Source: Frankia torreyi (GTDB lineage: Bacteria; Actinomycetota; Actinomycetes; Frankiales; Frankiaceae). From it: a stretch of DNA of 40,504 nucleotides. The notes beneath the pieces were generated by a model, which did not search any database, had not been told where the DNA came from, and was given only the letters and a program-made list of their open reading frames with translations. The stretch's first letter is position 1; every line of letters starts with the position of its first letter. Shown here one piece after another: positions 10,400 to 18,924 of the stretch. The stretch is taken from NCBI RefSeq assembly GCF_000948395.1, contig NZ_JYFN01000006.1:174887-215390 (forward strand), read 5' to 3'. The translations under genes and the position numbers were made by a program.

Positions 10400-11341
10400 A
10401 TGCTCGTGCCACTGCCGGCTCCCGCAACGCCGCGGGAGCCGGCCGCCGAAGGCGGATCCTCGCCTCCCCGATCCCCACGGGAGTCGAGCGCGACCGCCGC
10501 CCAGGGAATGGTCCCGCCTAGCCTCGCCAGCGCGCTGGAACCTCGCAGCCTGTGTCACGGCGTGCCGACCGGCCCCGGCTGGGCGGACTGCGCCTTCCTC
10601 TCCGGCCCGGCGGGAGTGACGCGGTCGCTGGCCCGGATCGCCCGGTCCCATCCCGGCGCCAGCCCCGAGGTCGCCGCGAGCTACCTGGCCAACTGGTACT
10701 CCGCCGCCGTCGTCGCGCCCGCCATCGCCTCCTACGTGCTGCTGCGGCGAGTCCCGGACCTGGGACCGGCGGGAATGTCGCTGCGGGAGCTCGACAGCGG
10801 CTGGTTCGACCGGACGGCGCTGCACCTGCCCGTCGGGACGGCGCTGGCCGACTCCGCGCCAGCCGAGGGCCCCGTCGACCGGGCGACGCGGCCCCACGTC
10901 GGGTCGGACCGGGTGGTCGGCGATCTCGCCGCGCTGCGGGAGGTCCTCGTGGACGAGGTGCTCACCCATCTGAGTCCGTTCGTCCGCGAGCTGCGGGCGC
11001 GGGTCCGACTCGGCTACCCGGCCCTCTGGGGCGCCGTGGCCGCTCAGTGCGCCCGGGCCTTCCTGCTGACCGAGCGGGCCACCGGGGACCCCGATGCGGG
11101 ACGGCAGGAGGCGGACGCCTTCTTCGAACGGGCGGCCCCGACGATGCGTGCCCGCCCGCGTTGGCACGAATTCGTCCATCGCGGCCGGCCCTACACCGGG
11201 ATGCGCTGTGGATCGTGCTGCCTCGCGCACCGCCTCGGGGACGAGTACTGCACGACCTGCCCCTTCACCGACGACACCGAACGGGAGCGGCGCATGCGTG
11301 CCTGGATAGATACGCAGGGTAATGGAGGTCTTGCGGTCTGA
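10400..11341 (+). CDS. FhuF-like ferric-siderophore reductase, (2Fe-2S) protein
   Basis: A 313-residue cytoplasmic protein that probably reduces ferric siderophores after uptake to release Fe(II). The C-terminus carries the FhuF-type cluster motif: Cys273-Cys274, then nine residues, Cys284, two residues and Cys287 (CC...CTTC), preceded by an extra Cys270. In typical FhuF the gap is ten, so this is a slight variant. The central region is helical and hydrophobic in patches, as in other FhuF-family proteins. The iron box over its promoter independently supports an iron-starvation role. It stands alone, without a siderophore transport or biosynthesis gene nearby. The start codon follows from the promoter position. 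Confidence 0.85.
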   Translation: MLVPLPAPATPREPAAEGGSSPPRSPRESSATAAQGMVPPSLASALEPRSLCHGVPTGPGWADCAFLSGPAGVTRSLARIARSHPGASPEVAASYLANWYSAAVVAPAIASYVLLRRVPDLGPAGMSLRELDSGWFDRTALHLPVGTALADSAPAEGPVDRATRPHVGSDRVVGDLAALREVLVDEVLTHLSPFVRELRARVRLGYPALWGAVAAQCARAFLLTERATGDPDAGRQEADAFFERAAPTMRARPRWHEFVHRGRPYTGMRCGSCCLAHRLGDEYCTTCPFTDDTERERRMRAWIDTQGNGGLAV

Positions 11342-11842
11342 CCTGCGTTCGGCACGCGGTCCGCGGTTGGCGCACGTAAAGTAGCTATAGGAAGGCGTTG
11401 AGTCCGACAATTGCAAGATCTTTAAAGTCTTGACGCCGAACAGTAACATCAAAATGACAAAGCGATGTGCATGTGGCGCCAATCACAACAGAAGGCACCC
11501 CACCATCGACTACCGTCGGTAGCGACGAGGGAGAGTCGGCTCGGGCGGGAGACCGCCTGGCGGGCGGATCCCACCGCCCCGAGCGGGCGGGCGGCGATGG
11601 TGCCGCGCGGCTCGAGTCGTTCTGCTCTTGGCGGAACGACGTGACGGAATCATGGCTGGTCGGCCACGGTTGCCCTAGGCGTCTCCGCTGGTCGGACCGG
11701 CAGTTGAGCTGGTCCTCCGTCCCCGACGAAGTGGACGGAGCCGGCGGGTAGGTTTCTGTTCGATGCGTGAGGACATGCCTCGGCGGAGCTAGCATGCGGA
11801 TACCGGCTGTCGTGTGGTCGGTCGCAGCTCGAAGGAGCGCAC
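11342..11842. other. 500-bp region upstream of clpC with an AT-rich island
   Basis: No gene recognised. About 11375-11475 is markedly richer in A and T than its surroundings and contains the near-palindrome AAGATCTTTAAAGTCTT and a TAACAT -10-like hexamer (11444-11449). This is probably the clpC promoter region, though no clear -35/-10 pair could be fixed. The remaining 370 bases would form a long leader. Confidence 0.45.
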
Positions 11843-14347
11843 ATGTTCGAGAGATTCACCGACCGGGCACGTCGGGTCGTCGTCCTGGCCCAAGAAGAGG
11901 CCAGGATGCTCAACCACAACTACATCGGGACCGAGCACATCCTGCTCGGCCTGATCCACGAGGGCGAGGGCGTCGCCGCCAAGGCCCTCGAGTCCCTCGG
12001 CATCTCCCTTGAGGGTGTGCGGTCTCAGGTCGAGGAGATCATCGGCCAGGGCCAGCAGGCACCGAGCGGGCACATTCCGTTCACCCCGCGTGCGAAGAAG
12101 GTCCTGGAGCTGTCGCTTCGGGAGGCCCTCCAGCTCGGCCACAACTACATCGGGACCGAACACATCCTGCTCGGCCTGATCCGCGAGGGCGAGGGCGTCG
12201 CCGCCCAGGTGCTCGTCAAGCTGGGCGCGGACCTCAACCGCGTGCGCCAGCAGGTCATCCAGCTCCTGTCCGGCTACCAGGGCAAGGGCGAGACGGCCAC
12301 CTCCGGCGCTCCGGCCGAGGGCACCCCGTCCACCTCGCTGGTGCTCGACCAGTTCGGCCGCAACCTCACCGCGGCGGCGCGCGAGTCCAAGCTCGACCCG
12401 GTCATCGGGCGCGAGAAGGAGATCGAGCGCGTCATGCAGGTGCTGTCGCGCCGGACCAAGAACAACCCGGTCCTGATCGGCGAGCCCGGAGTCGGCAAGA
12501 CCGCCGTCGTCGAGGGCCTGGCGCAGGCGATCGTCAAGGGCGAGGTGCCCGAGACCCTGAAGGACAAGCAGCTCTACACCCTCGACCTCGGCGCCCTGGT
12601 CGCCGGTTCCCGCTACCGCGGTGACTTCGAGGAGCGGCTGAAGAAGGTCCTCAAGGAGATCCGCACCCGCGGCGACATCATCCTGTTCATCGACGAGCTG
12701 CACACGCTGGTCGGCGCGGGCGCCGCGGAGGGCGCGATCGACGCCGCGTCGATCCTCAAGCCGATGCTCGCCCGCGGTGAGCTGCAGACCATCGGTGCCA
12801 CCACCCTCGACGAGTACCGCAAGCACCTGGAGAAGGACGCCGCGCTCGAGCGCCGCTTCCAGCCGATCCAGGTCGCGGAGCCGTCGGTGGCGCACACCAT
12901 CGAGATCCTCAAGGGCCTGCGCGACCGGTACGAGGCGCACCACCGCGTCTCGATCACCGACGCCGCCCTGGTCGCCGCCGCCTCCCTGGCCGACCGGTAC
13001 ATCTCGGACCGCTTCCTGCCGGACAAGGCGATCGACCTGATCGACGAGGCCGGCTCGCGGATGCGCATCCGCCGGATGACCGCGCCGCCGGACCTGCGCG
13101 AGTTCGACGAGCGCATCGCGGGTGTCCGCCGGGACAAGGAGTCCGCGATCGACGCGCAGGACTTCGAGAAGGCCGCCTCGCTGCGGGACAAGGAGAAGAC
13201 CCTCCTGTCCGAGAAGGCGAAGCGGGAGAAGGAGTGGAAGGCCGGCGACATGGACGTCGTCGCCGAGGTGGGCGACGAGGAGATCGCCGAGGTGCTCGCC
13301 ATCTGGACGGGCATCCCGGTCTTCAAGCTCACCGAGGAGGAGACGGCCCGTCTGCTCCGCATGGAGGACGAGCTGCACAAGCGGGTCATCGGCCAGCAGC
13401 AGGCCATCAAGGCCGTCTCGCAGGCGATCCGGCGCACTCGTGCCGGGCTGAAGGACCCCAAGCGTCCCGGCGGGTCGTTCATCTTCGCCGGCCCGTCCGG
13501 TGTCGGTAAGACCGAGCTGTCCAAGACGCTCGCCGAGTTCCTCTTCGGTGACGAGGACGCGCTCATCCAGCTCGACATGTCCGAGTACATGGAGAAGCAC
13601 ACCGTCTCGCGGCTGGTGGGCTCCCCGCCCGGCTACGTCGGCTACGAGGAGGGCGGCCAGCTCACCGAGCGGGTGCGGCGCAAGCCGTTCTCGGTCGTCC
13701 TGTTCGACGAGGTCGAGAAGGCGCACCCCGACGTCTTCAACACGCTCCTGCAGATCCTGGAGGACGGTCGCCTGACCGACTCCCAGGGCCGACTGGTCGA
13801 CTTCAAGAACACCGTCCTGATCATGACGTCGAACCTGGGCACCCGGGACATCTCCAAGGGCCCCGGCATCGGCTTCGCCACCGGTCAGGGCGCCGTTGAC
13901 TACGAGCGGATGAAGGCGAAGGTCCAGGACGAGCTCAAGCAGCACTTCCGGCCGGAGTTCCTCAACCGGATCGACGACATCATCGTCTTCCACCAGCTCT
14001 CCGAGAACGAGATCATCCAGATCGTCGATCTCATGCTGGCCCGGGTGGACATCCAGCTCAAGAACAAGGACATGGCCCTCGAGCTGACGTCGGCTGCCAA
14101 GGCGCTGCTGGCGAAGAAGGGCTACGACCCCGTGCTCGGCGCCAGGCCGCTGCGCCGGACGATCCAGCGGGAGATCGAGGACGTCCTGTCCGAGAAGATC
14201 CTGTACGGCACGCTCAAGCCGGGCGAGATCGTCGTCGGTGACGTCGAGGGCGAGGACGAGGACGCGAAGTTCGTCTTCCGCGGCGAGACCAAGCCGAACC
14301 AGGTGCCGGACGCGCCGCCGATCGACCTCGCCAAGTCCAGCGAGTAG
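11843..14347 (+). CDS. clpC: ATP-dependent Clp protease ATPase subunit ClpC
   Basis: An 834-residue Hsp100 unfoldase that feeds proteins to ClpP. Two Clp-N repeats (about 4-60 and 80-140, each with an [13 protein letters not shown] segment) are followed by AAA domain 1 with Walker A GEPGVGKT (213-220) and Walker B FIDELH (about 280). A UVR-type coiled region lies at about 425-460 ([15 protein letters not shown]), which marks ClpC rather than ClpB or ClpA. AAA domain 2 has GPSGVGKT (550-557) and the [12 protein letters not shown] pore loop, and is followed by the D2-small domain. AAGGAG lies six bases before the ATG. The codon choice is strongly biased, as expected of an abundant essential protein. 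It is monocistronic and ends at a strong terminator. Confidence 0.98.
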   Translation: MFERFTDRARRVVVLAQEEARMLNHNYIGTEHILLGLIHEGEGVAAKALESLGISLEGVRSQVEEIIGQGQQAPSGHIPFTPRAKKVLELSLREALQLGHNYIGTEHILLGLIREGEGVAAQVLVKLGADLNRVRQQVIQLLSGYQGKGETATSGAPAEGTPSTSLVLDQFGRNLTAAARESKLDPVIGREKEIERVMQVLSRRTKNNPVLIGEPGVGKTAVVEGLAQAIVKGEVPETLKDKQLYTLDLGALVAGSRYRGDFEERLKKVLKEIRTRGDIILFIDELHTLVGAGAAEGAIDAASILKPMLARGELQTIGATTLDEYRKHLEKDAALERRFQPIQVAEPSVAHTIEILKGLRDRYEAHHRVSITDAALVAAASLADRYISDRFLPDKAIDLIDEAGSRMRIRRMTAPPDLREFDERIAGVRRDKESAIDAQDFEKAASLRDKEKTLLSEKAKREKEWKAGDMDVVAEVGDEEIAEVLAIWTGIPVFKLTEEETARLLRMEDELHKRVIGQQQAIKAVSQAIRRTRAGLKDPKRPGGSFIFAGPSGVGKTELSKTLAEFLFGDEDALIQLDMSEYMEKHTVSRLVGSPPGYVGYEEGGQLTERVRRKPFSVVLFDEVEKAHPDVFNTLLQILEDGRLTDSQGRLVDFKNTVLIMTSNLGTRDISKGPGIGFATGQGAVDYERMKAKVQDELKQHFRPEFLNRIDDIIVFHQLSENEIIQIVDLMLARVDIQLKNKDMALELTSAAKALLAKKGYDPVLGARPLRRTIQREIEDVLSEKILYGTLKPGEIVVGDVEGEDEDAKFVFRGETKPNQVPDAPPIDLAKSSE

Positions 14348-14383
14348 CGCCAGCGGCGCGTCACCAGCGCCGCCGGACTGCGG

Positions 14384-14419
14384 CTGAGCCCCGGTACCCC
14401 ACCAGGTTCCGGGGCTCAG
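14384..14419. terminator. Terminator between clpC and the convergent permease gene
   Basis: Perfect 11-base arms at 14384-14394 and 14409-14419 flank a 14-base loop that itself has short complementarity. It lies 37 bases after the clpC stop and 39 bases from the end of the gene on the other strand, so it can serve both. Confidence 0.7.
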
Positions 14420-14457
14420 TCGTTTCCGCGGCCCGCGCAATCGGCTCCGGCGCAGGC

Positions 14458-15216
14458 TCAGGTGTAGGCATCCCAGGCGAGGCTCGCGGCGAGGCCGAGC
14501 GCGGCCAGCCCGATGAGCACCCGCAGGATGTCGCCCGGCAGCCGGCGCACGATCAGCGGCCCGACCGCGCCGCCGATCAGCAGACCGACGGCCAGGGGCG
14601 CCACCGCGGCCCAGCGCACCGGGCCGAAGACGGCGAACCCCGCCGCCGCGACCAGATTCGCGAAGCCCGACGACACGTTCTTGATCGCATTGACCCGGGC
14701 GAGCGGCTCGGGGATCGCCACCGCGAGCACGGCGAGCAGCGCCACTCCGCCACCGGCGCCGAAATAGCCCAGGTAGATCCCGGTTCCGAAGACCGCGGCG
14801 AGCACCGCCGGGCCGCCCTCGGCCGGCGCTTCGGCCCGTCGGGCGAGGATCCGGGGCTGCGCCCACAGCAGCACGGCCGCCCCGGCGATCAGCACCGGCA
14901 CCGCTCGTTCGAACGTCCGCTCCGGCAGCGTGAGAAGCAGGACGGCGCCCACCGCCCCGCCGGCGAGGGCCATCGCCGCGAACCGGGCGACCCGGTCGGT
15001 CTGACCCGCGAGCTCGGGTCGCGACCCGGCGGCCGCGCCGACCGCGACGAACAGCAGCGCCGTCGTGTTGGTGACGTTCGCCGCCAGCGGCGGCAGCCCG
15101 GTCGCGAGCAGCGCGGGGTAGGAGACGAGCGACGCCAGCCCCGCGACGGTGCTGGTGATGCCGGCCAGCACGCCGGCGCCCACCAGCAGGGCGATGTCGG
15201 CGGCGGTCAGGGTCAC
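14458..15216 (-). CDS. TSUP family (TauE/SafE) membrane permease
   Basis: A 252-residue protein with about eight predicted hydrophobic helices in two repeats. It has the TSUP features of an N-terminal GITSTVAGLASLVSYPALLATGL helix-loop and, in the second half, GYFGAGGGVALLA. This family exports or imports organosulfonates, sulfite and other sulfur anions; the substrate here is not shown by the sequence or the neighbours. It starts with GTG at 15216. The next gene upstream on the other strand starts 275 bases away. It converges on clpC across the terminator. Confidence 0.85.
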   Translation of the reverse strand: MTLTAADIALLVGAGVLAGITSTVAGLASLVSYPALLATGLPPLAANVTNTTALLFVAVGAAAGSRPELAGQTDRVARFAAMALAGGAVGAVLLLTLPERTFERAVPVLIAGAAVLLWAQPRILARRAEAPAEGGPAVLAAVFGTGIYLGYFGAGGGVALLAVLAVAIPEPLARVNAIKNVSSGFANLVAAAGFAVFGPVRWAAVAPLAVGLLIGGAVGPLIVRRLPGDILRVLIGLAALGLAASLAWDAYT

Positions 15217-15380
15217 CCCCCGGTGTCACCCGTCCCTGGGACGGCGGGCGCCTGCGGCGTCACCCGGACAGTAGGGGATCACGGGTTCGGCCCCGGTGGC
15301 GGCGCAACGTCGGCTACCCCACACGACGTTCGGTCGATGGGCGGCCGCGGGCCATGGCACCATGCTCGTTGGTCGGCAAC

Positions 15381-15470
15381 GAGACCAGCTCAGGTGAGAC
15401 CAGCTCAGGCGGGACCAGATCGGACGGGACCGGATCAGACGGGACCAGGTCAGACGGGACCAGGTCGGAC
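15381..15470. repeat. Six 15-bp tandem repeats before the phosphatase gene
   Basis: Units of 15 bp begin at 15381, 15396, 15411, 15426, 15441 and 15456. They share a core of GACCAG(G/C/A)TC followed by AG or GG and differ at one to four positions. The array lies 20 bases before the GTG start of the phosphatase gene, so it is in its leader or promoter. Confidence 0.85.
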
Positions 15471-15490
15471 AGCAGGCGGGATCGGGTGGA

Positions 15491-16909
15491 GTGACGGGCG
15501 GTGCCGACGACGCCCACGGCGTCCATCTCACCTTCGGCGCCGAGCCGGCGACGGTCATGGTCGTCTCCTGGCTGACCCGCGGCCCCGTAACCCGGCCCGC
15601 GGTGCGCTGCGGGTCCCAACCCGGCACCGTCGGCGAGCCGGTCCCGGCGACCACCCGCTCCTACCGGGACGCCCGCACCAGCGAGCAGGTCTTCGTCCAT
15701 CACGCGACCCTGACCGGGCTCGAACCCGCCACGGACTACGCGTTCACCCTCGAGCACGACGGCCGCCCGCAGGCTGCGGACGGCTCGTTCCGCACGGCTC
15801 CGGGCTCGCGGGCCGCCTTCGGCTTCACCTTCTTCGGCGATCAGGGCACCGACCGCCCGTACGACCCGTTCGGCTCGCCCGCCTCCGGGTACGCCGTGGC
15901 CGGCGTCGAGCGGTGCGCACCGCTGTTCGCGCTCACCGGCGGGGATCTGTCCTACGCCAACCAGCGTGAGGACCCGGTACGCACCTGGTCCGACTGGTTC
16001 ACGATGATCAGCCCGTCCGCGGGGTCACGGCCGTGGATGCCCTGCGTCGGCAACCACGAGATCGAGCGGGGGAACGGGGCGCTGGGGCTCGCGGCCTACC
16101 AGACCTACTTCGAACTGCCGCCGAACGGGGGCGAGGGCTACCTCGCGGGCCTCTGGTACGCCTTCACGGTCGGGGCGGTCCGTTTCGTGGTGGTCAGCGC
16201 CGACGACGTCTGCTACCAGAACAGTGGCCCGATCTACCTGCGCGGGTTCAGCGCCGGCCGGCAGACCGCCTGGCTCGCTCGGACGCTGGAGCAGGCCCGG
16301 GCCGACCCGGACATCGACTGGATCGTGGTCGTCATGCACCATGCGGCCCTGTCCACGTCGGCCGATCACAACGGCGCCGATCTGGGCATCCGGGAGGCCT
16401 GGCTGCCGCTGTTCGACCGGCACGGAGTGGACCTCGTGCTCTACGGGCACGAGCACCACTACGAACGCAGCCACCCGGTGCGGGGCACCGTCCCGGGCAG
16501 CCGGACCCTCGCCCCCCGACCGGTGGTGGGGGCGGTCGGGTCCGGCGGCGCCGTCGTGGACACGTCGGCGGGCACGGTCCACCTGATGGCGGGCACCGGA
16601 GGCTCGTCGTCGCCGTCCACGGACACGCTGCTCGATCCGCCGGCCGGACGGATCGTGGTCGGCGTCCGTGACCCCGAACCGGGGCGCCGGCACCGGACCG
16701 CCGTCCGCGAGCTCGAGGACGCGGCCTGGTTGGCTTTCCGAGCCCCCGATCATCCCTACGCCTTCGCCGGGTTCGAGGTGGATCCCGGCGAGCCCGGCGG
16801 GCTGACCAGCATCCGGATCACCGCGTACGACTCGGGTTCCCCCGACCCGGTGCCGTTCGACCGGGTGACTCTGGTCCGGCCCAGAACCGACGCGGCGCCG
16901 ACCGGCTGA
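15491..16909 (+). CDS. Purple acid phosphatase-like metallophosphoesterase
   Basis: A 472-residue protein with an N-terminal fibronectin-III-like domain (about 8-100; VHLTFG, MVVSWLT) and a dinuclear-metal phosphoesterase domain. The metal ligand blocks are FFGDQG (about 114), GGDLSYA (about 150), GNHEIE (about 187), VVMHHA (about 281) and GHEHHYER (about 319). The Tyr in DLSY is the residue that gives true purple acid phosphatases their colour. The family usually acts outside the cell, yet this frame begins directly at the first domain with no signal peptide, so either the protein is cytoplasmic or the start is upstream in an unrecognised way. GTG 15491 has a GGGTGGA stretch just before it. 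Tandem repeats flank both ends of the gene. Confidence 0.85.
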   Translation: MTGGADDAHGVHLTFGAEPATVMVVSWLTRGPVTRPAVRCGSQPGTVGEPVPATTRSYRDARTSEQVFVHHATLTGLEPATDYAFTLEHDGRPQAADGSFRTAPGSRAAFGFTFFGDQGTDRPYDPFGSPASGYAVAGVERCAPLFALTGGDLSYANQREDPVRTWSDWFTMISPSAGSRPWMPCVGNHEIERGNGALGLAAYQTYFELPPNGGEGYLAGLWYAFTVGAVRFVVVSADDVCYQNSGPIYLRGFSAGRQTAWLARTLEQARADPDIDWIVVVMHHAALSTSADHNGADLGIREAWLPLFDRHGVDLVLYGHEHHYERSHPVRGTVPGSRTLAPRPVVGAVGSGGAVVDTSAGTVHLMAGTGGSSSPSTDTLLDPPAGRIVVGVRDPEPGRRHRTAVRELEDAAWLAFRAPDHPYAFAGFEVDPGEPGGLTSIRITAYDSGSPDPVPFDRVTLVRPRTDAAPTG

Positions 16910-16931
16910 CGCCGGGAGCAGGCCCTGGACC

Positions 16932-16972
16932 TCCGCCGACAGTTGACGTCCGCCGACAGTTGACGTCCGCCG
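16932..16972. repeat. 17-bp direct repeat after the phosphatase gene
   Basis: Two identical 17-bp units (16932-16948 and 16949-16965; TCCGCCGACAGTTGACG) and the first seven bases of a third, beginning 23 bases after the phosphatase stop. Each full unit contains the TTGAC of a -35-like hexamer. Confidence 0.85.
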
Positions 16973-17397
16973 CGAGGTCCGAAGACGCCCCGAGGAGAGA
17001 ATGCGGAAGTCACCGGGGTGCGCCTCGATCGGCGATCTTCCGATCGTTCACCGCTCGCCTTCGGTGACGAAATATGTTCCGGTCGCGCCGCCGAGCCGAA
17101 TTAACGTTACGCCCGGTGAAGAAGGCCGCCCCCGCCCCCGGCGCGACGAGATGATCGCGCGCGGTCCCGAGCTCCTTTCACCGGACAGTCCGGCCACCCC
17201 GGCGGTGACCGCCGGACATCCCGCGGAACATCGAACCGACATCAGCACTGCAACGTCCGCCCATCTTTGCCGGAAACCCCGGCGCGGCGTTCGGAGCAGA
17301 CGTACGTAACGACAGCCGGGCCGATCATCGACCACCGACCCTTGGCGCACCGCAAACGGGAACAACGTGCTGCACATGCCGCTGCACGGGGCACCTG

Positions 17398-17505
17398 CCT
17401 TCGGCTCCGTCACGCGGCGGAGCCGAAGGTAATTCCCGCCGCCGGCACGGTCGCTCCCGGCGGCGGCGTCCGGAGATCCAGCCACTCGGGCCTGGATGAT
17501 TTTTT
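17398..17505 (+). ncRNA. Three-hairpin structured element ending in a T tract (candidate small RNA 3' end or leader attenuator)
   Basis: Three perfect or near-perfect stems follow each other on the plus strand. The first has 12-bp arms (17398-17409 and 17418-17429) with an 8-base loop. The second has 10-bp arms (17436-17445 and 17457-17466) with an 11-base loop. The third has 6-bp arms (17476-17481 and 17492-17497) plus two inner G-C pairs, and is followed two bases later by six T (17500-17505). The last stem plus T tract is a textbook intrinsic terminator, rare in this GC-rich DNA. It is about 490 bases past the nearest upstream stop, too far for a simple terminator of that gene. Either a small RNA ends here or this is an attenuator of the genes starting at 17842. 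The 5' end is not defined. Confidence 0.5.
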
Positions 17506-17614
17506 CGGACTTTCGCTGGACCGACCGGGGGTCCAAGGAATAACTTTCGCGAGTAGGCGGTAATCGACCGACTACACGATCATTGTCGACTACGGCGAAC
17601 CGGGAGGACGTCCA

Positions 17615-17845
17615 TTGTCAGGGAAGCAGCGGACGCCGAGTGGGGGCAGCTCGTCCCGTCCATGCGCCGAAACCCGGGCCTCCATTGTGCGGGAGCATTG
17701 CCTGCCAGCAAATCAACGGCAGTCCCGATACCCGTCGAAGGTCGGCCTCGCACCGGCATACCCGACGCGGAGGAATGAACGTCCGCGGGGCCGGTGGAAT
17801 GCTTCGATGCTGCGCGGGACGGCCTTCACCCGGAGCCTTCGGTGA
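17615..17845 (+). CDS. Possible 76-residue leader ORF, doubtful
   Basis: A TTG start with GGGAGG seven bases upstream (17602-17607) opens a 76-codon frame whose TGA overlaps the GTG of the next gene by four bases, the arrangement seen in coupled operons. Against it, about a quarter of its codons end in A or T, much more than in real genes here, and the Arg/Ser/Pro-rich product resembles nothing I know. It is listed because the start signal and overlap are good; it may be chance. Confidence 0.22.
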   Translation: MSGKQRTPSGGSSSRPCAETRASIVREHCLPANQRQSRYPSKVGLAPAYPTRRNERPRGRWNASMLRGTAFTRSLR

Positions 17846-18924
17846 GCACCGCGACCGGCCCGGTTGCCACCCTGGACCTGCGCTCGGGCTGCCGGCGGCG
17901 GGTGGCGCGACGCCCCTGGGCCCCCGGCACCCTGCGGACCCTGCTCACCCGACGCCCGCGGTTCGACGTGGGCGCTGCGGAGCGTCTGCTGATCGTCGAC
18001 GAGGCCCGCACGGCAGCGGCTCACCAGGCCGGACTGGCTGCGCTGACCACCGGGCGCCCCGCCGAGTCGGTGCTGCTCGTCCTGGTGGGGCCGGTGCCGG
18101 GCGAGATCACCGCGCCCGGGACACACGGAGCGCCGGCGCCGGCGGACACCGGCGCCGACCCGTGGCGCGGCACCGGTGCCCAGGACGAAGGTGCCCAGGA
18201 CGAATTGTTCGGCGCCGTGCCGGGTGACGAGACGCTCCCCGACCTCGACGCCCCCTACAACCCGGCCTTCTATGCCTTCGTCGACGACACCGCCTTCGTC
18301 GACGACGGATCCCTCGGCGACGACGCACCCGAGGGATCCGCGCGGCCGACCGCGGCGGCCGCGTCTGCGGCGCCCGGCAGTGCGCCCACCATCCCGGCGA
18401 TCCTCTGGGTCGGGGCGGTCGAGGGCAGACCGTCGGCCGCCGCGGTGGACTCGGCCGGGCCGGCGCTACGGGTGCTGCTCGACGCGCTGCGCAGCCCCGA
18501 GGTGTTCGACGAGGTCACCCGCGCGGTGTCCGCCATGCCCGGCTGCCTCGCCTTCCCCGGCATCCGCGCCGTCGTCGGCCGGCTCCCCGGCGAGTTGCTG
18601 CGCGGGTTGCAGATCGGGGCCACATCCTGGTCGGATGCCCCCACCGATGCGGCGGTGGTCCCCGAGCTTGCCGGCGAGGGGCGGTTGGCGCTGTTGGATC
18701 CCAGCTCCGACGCTGCGACGATCATCGCCTTCGCGCCACGGGTTGCCCGCCCGGAGCCGCCACCGCCACCGCCGGAGACGGACGGCGCCGGCCCGGCGGA
18801 CCCGGTCGGGCCGACCATCGAGATCGTCTGGACCGCGGCGACGATGCTCGCCGGCGTGCTGCGGCTGACCCCCGCGCGGGACGCCGACGTGCTGGGGGTC
18901 CTGTTCCCGGGGCTGCGACCGTGA
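17842..18924 (+). CDS. Hypothetical protein, first gene of the GAP1-like/PP2C/RyR locus
   Basis: A 360-residue protein that I do not recognise. It appears soluble: an alpha/beta-looking N-terminal part (to about 95, with ERLLIVDEA and SVLLVLVGPV strands), an acidic Ala/Gly/Asp linker (about 100-175), and a second folded part (PAILWVGAV, LRVLLDALRSPEVFDEV). A PEPPPPPPE run near 295-305 precedes a final strand-helix segment. There is no Walker motif, membrane segment or Cys/His cluster. The GTG at 17842 has GGAG six bases upstream and is preferred over a frame extension to 17794. The GTG of the next gene overlaps its stop by four bases (GTGA), so the two products are surely made together. Confidence 0.75.
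   Translation: MSTATGPVATLDLRSGCRRRVARRPWAPGTLRTLLTRRPRFDVGAAERLLIVDEARTAAAHQAGLAALTTGRPAESVLLVLVGPVPGEITAPGTHGAPAPADTGADPWRGTGAQDEGAQDELFGAVPGDETLPDLDAPYNPAFYAFVDDTAFVDDGSLGDDAPEGSARPTAAAASAAPGSAPTIPAILWVGAVEGRPSAAAVDSAGPALRVLLDALRSPEVFDEVTRAVSAMPGCLAFPGIRAVVGRLPGELLRGLQIGATSWSDAPTDAAVVPELAGEGRLALLDPSSDAATIIAFAPRVARPEPPPPPPETDGAGPADPVGPTIEIVWTAATMLAGVLRLTPARDADVLGVLFPGLRP

Larger units (their letters stand above)
16910..17841. other. 930-bp mostly non-coding region
   Basis: No recognised protein. It holds a 17-bp direct repeat (16932-16972), a three-hairpin element ending in a T tract (17398-17505), and a doubtful 76-codon frame at 17615-17845. Base composition is less GC-skewed by codon position than in the neighbouring genes. 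Confidence 0.6.

Noticed and set aside
11467-11751. Search for an lsr2 gene next to clpC, a common actinobacterial neighbour
   Set aside because: The 94-codon frame there has no Lsr2 features (no RGR motif, no N-terminal oligomerisation domain).
11757-11775. Possible ClgR-type site before clpC (GTTCG followed by GCG)
   Set aside because: Only part of the consensus is present and the spacing is wrong; in GC-rich DNA this occurs by chance.
11789-15229. A 1146-codon open frame on the minus strand opposite clpC and the permease gene
   Set aside because: It mirrors the codon structure of clpC: strongly biased GC-rich genes leave long open frames on the other strand. The product has no domain and is rich in Arg, Gly and Asp.
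15381-15470. The 15-bp array considered as a CRISPR or iteron cluster
   Set aside because: The units touch each other without spacers and there is no cas or replication gene nearby; it is a simple tandem repeat.
17048-17536. A 162-codon minus-strand frame in the 16910-17841 gap
   Set aside because: No similarity, no ribosome site, odd codon use, and it runs through the hairpin element.
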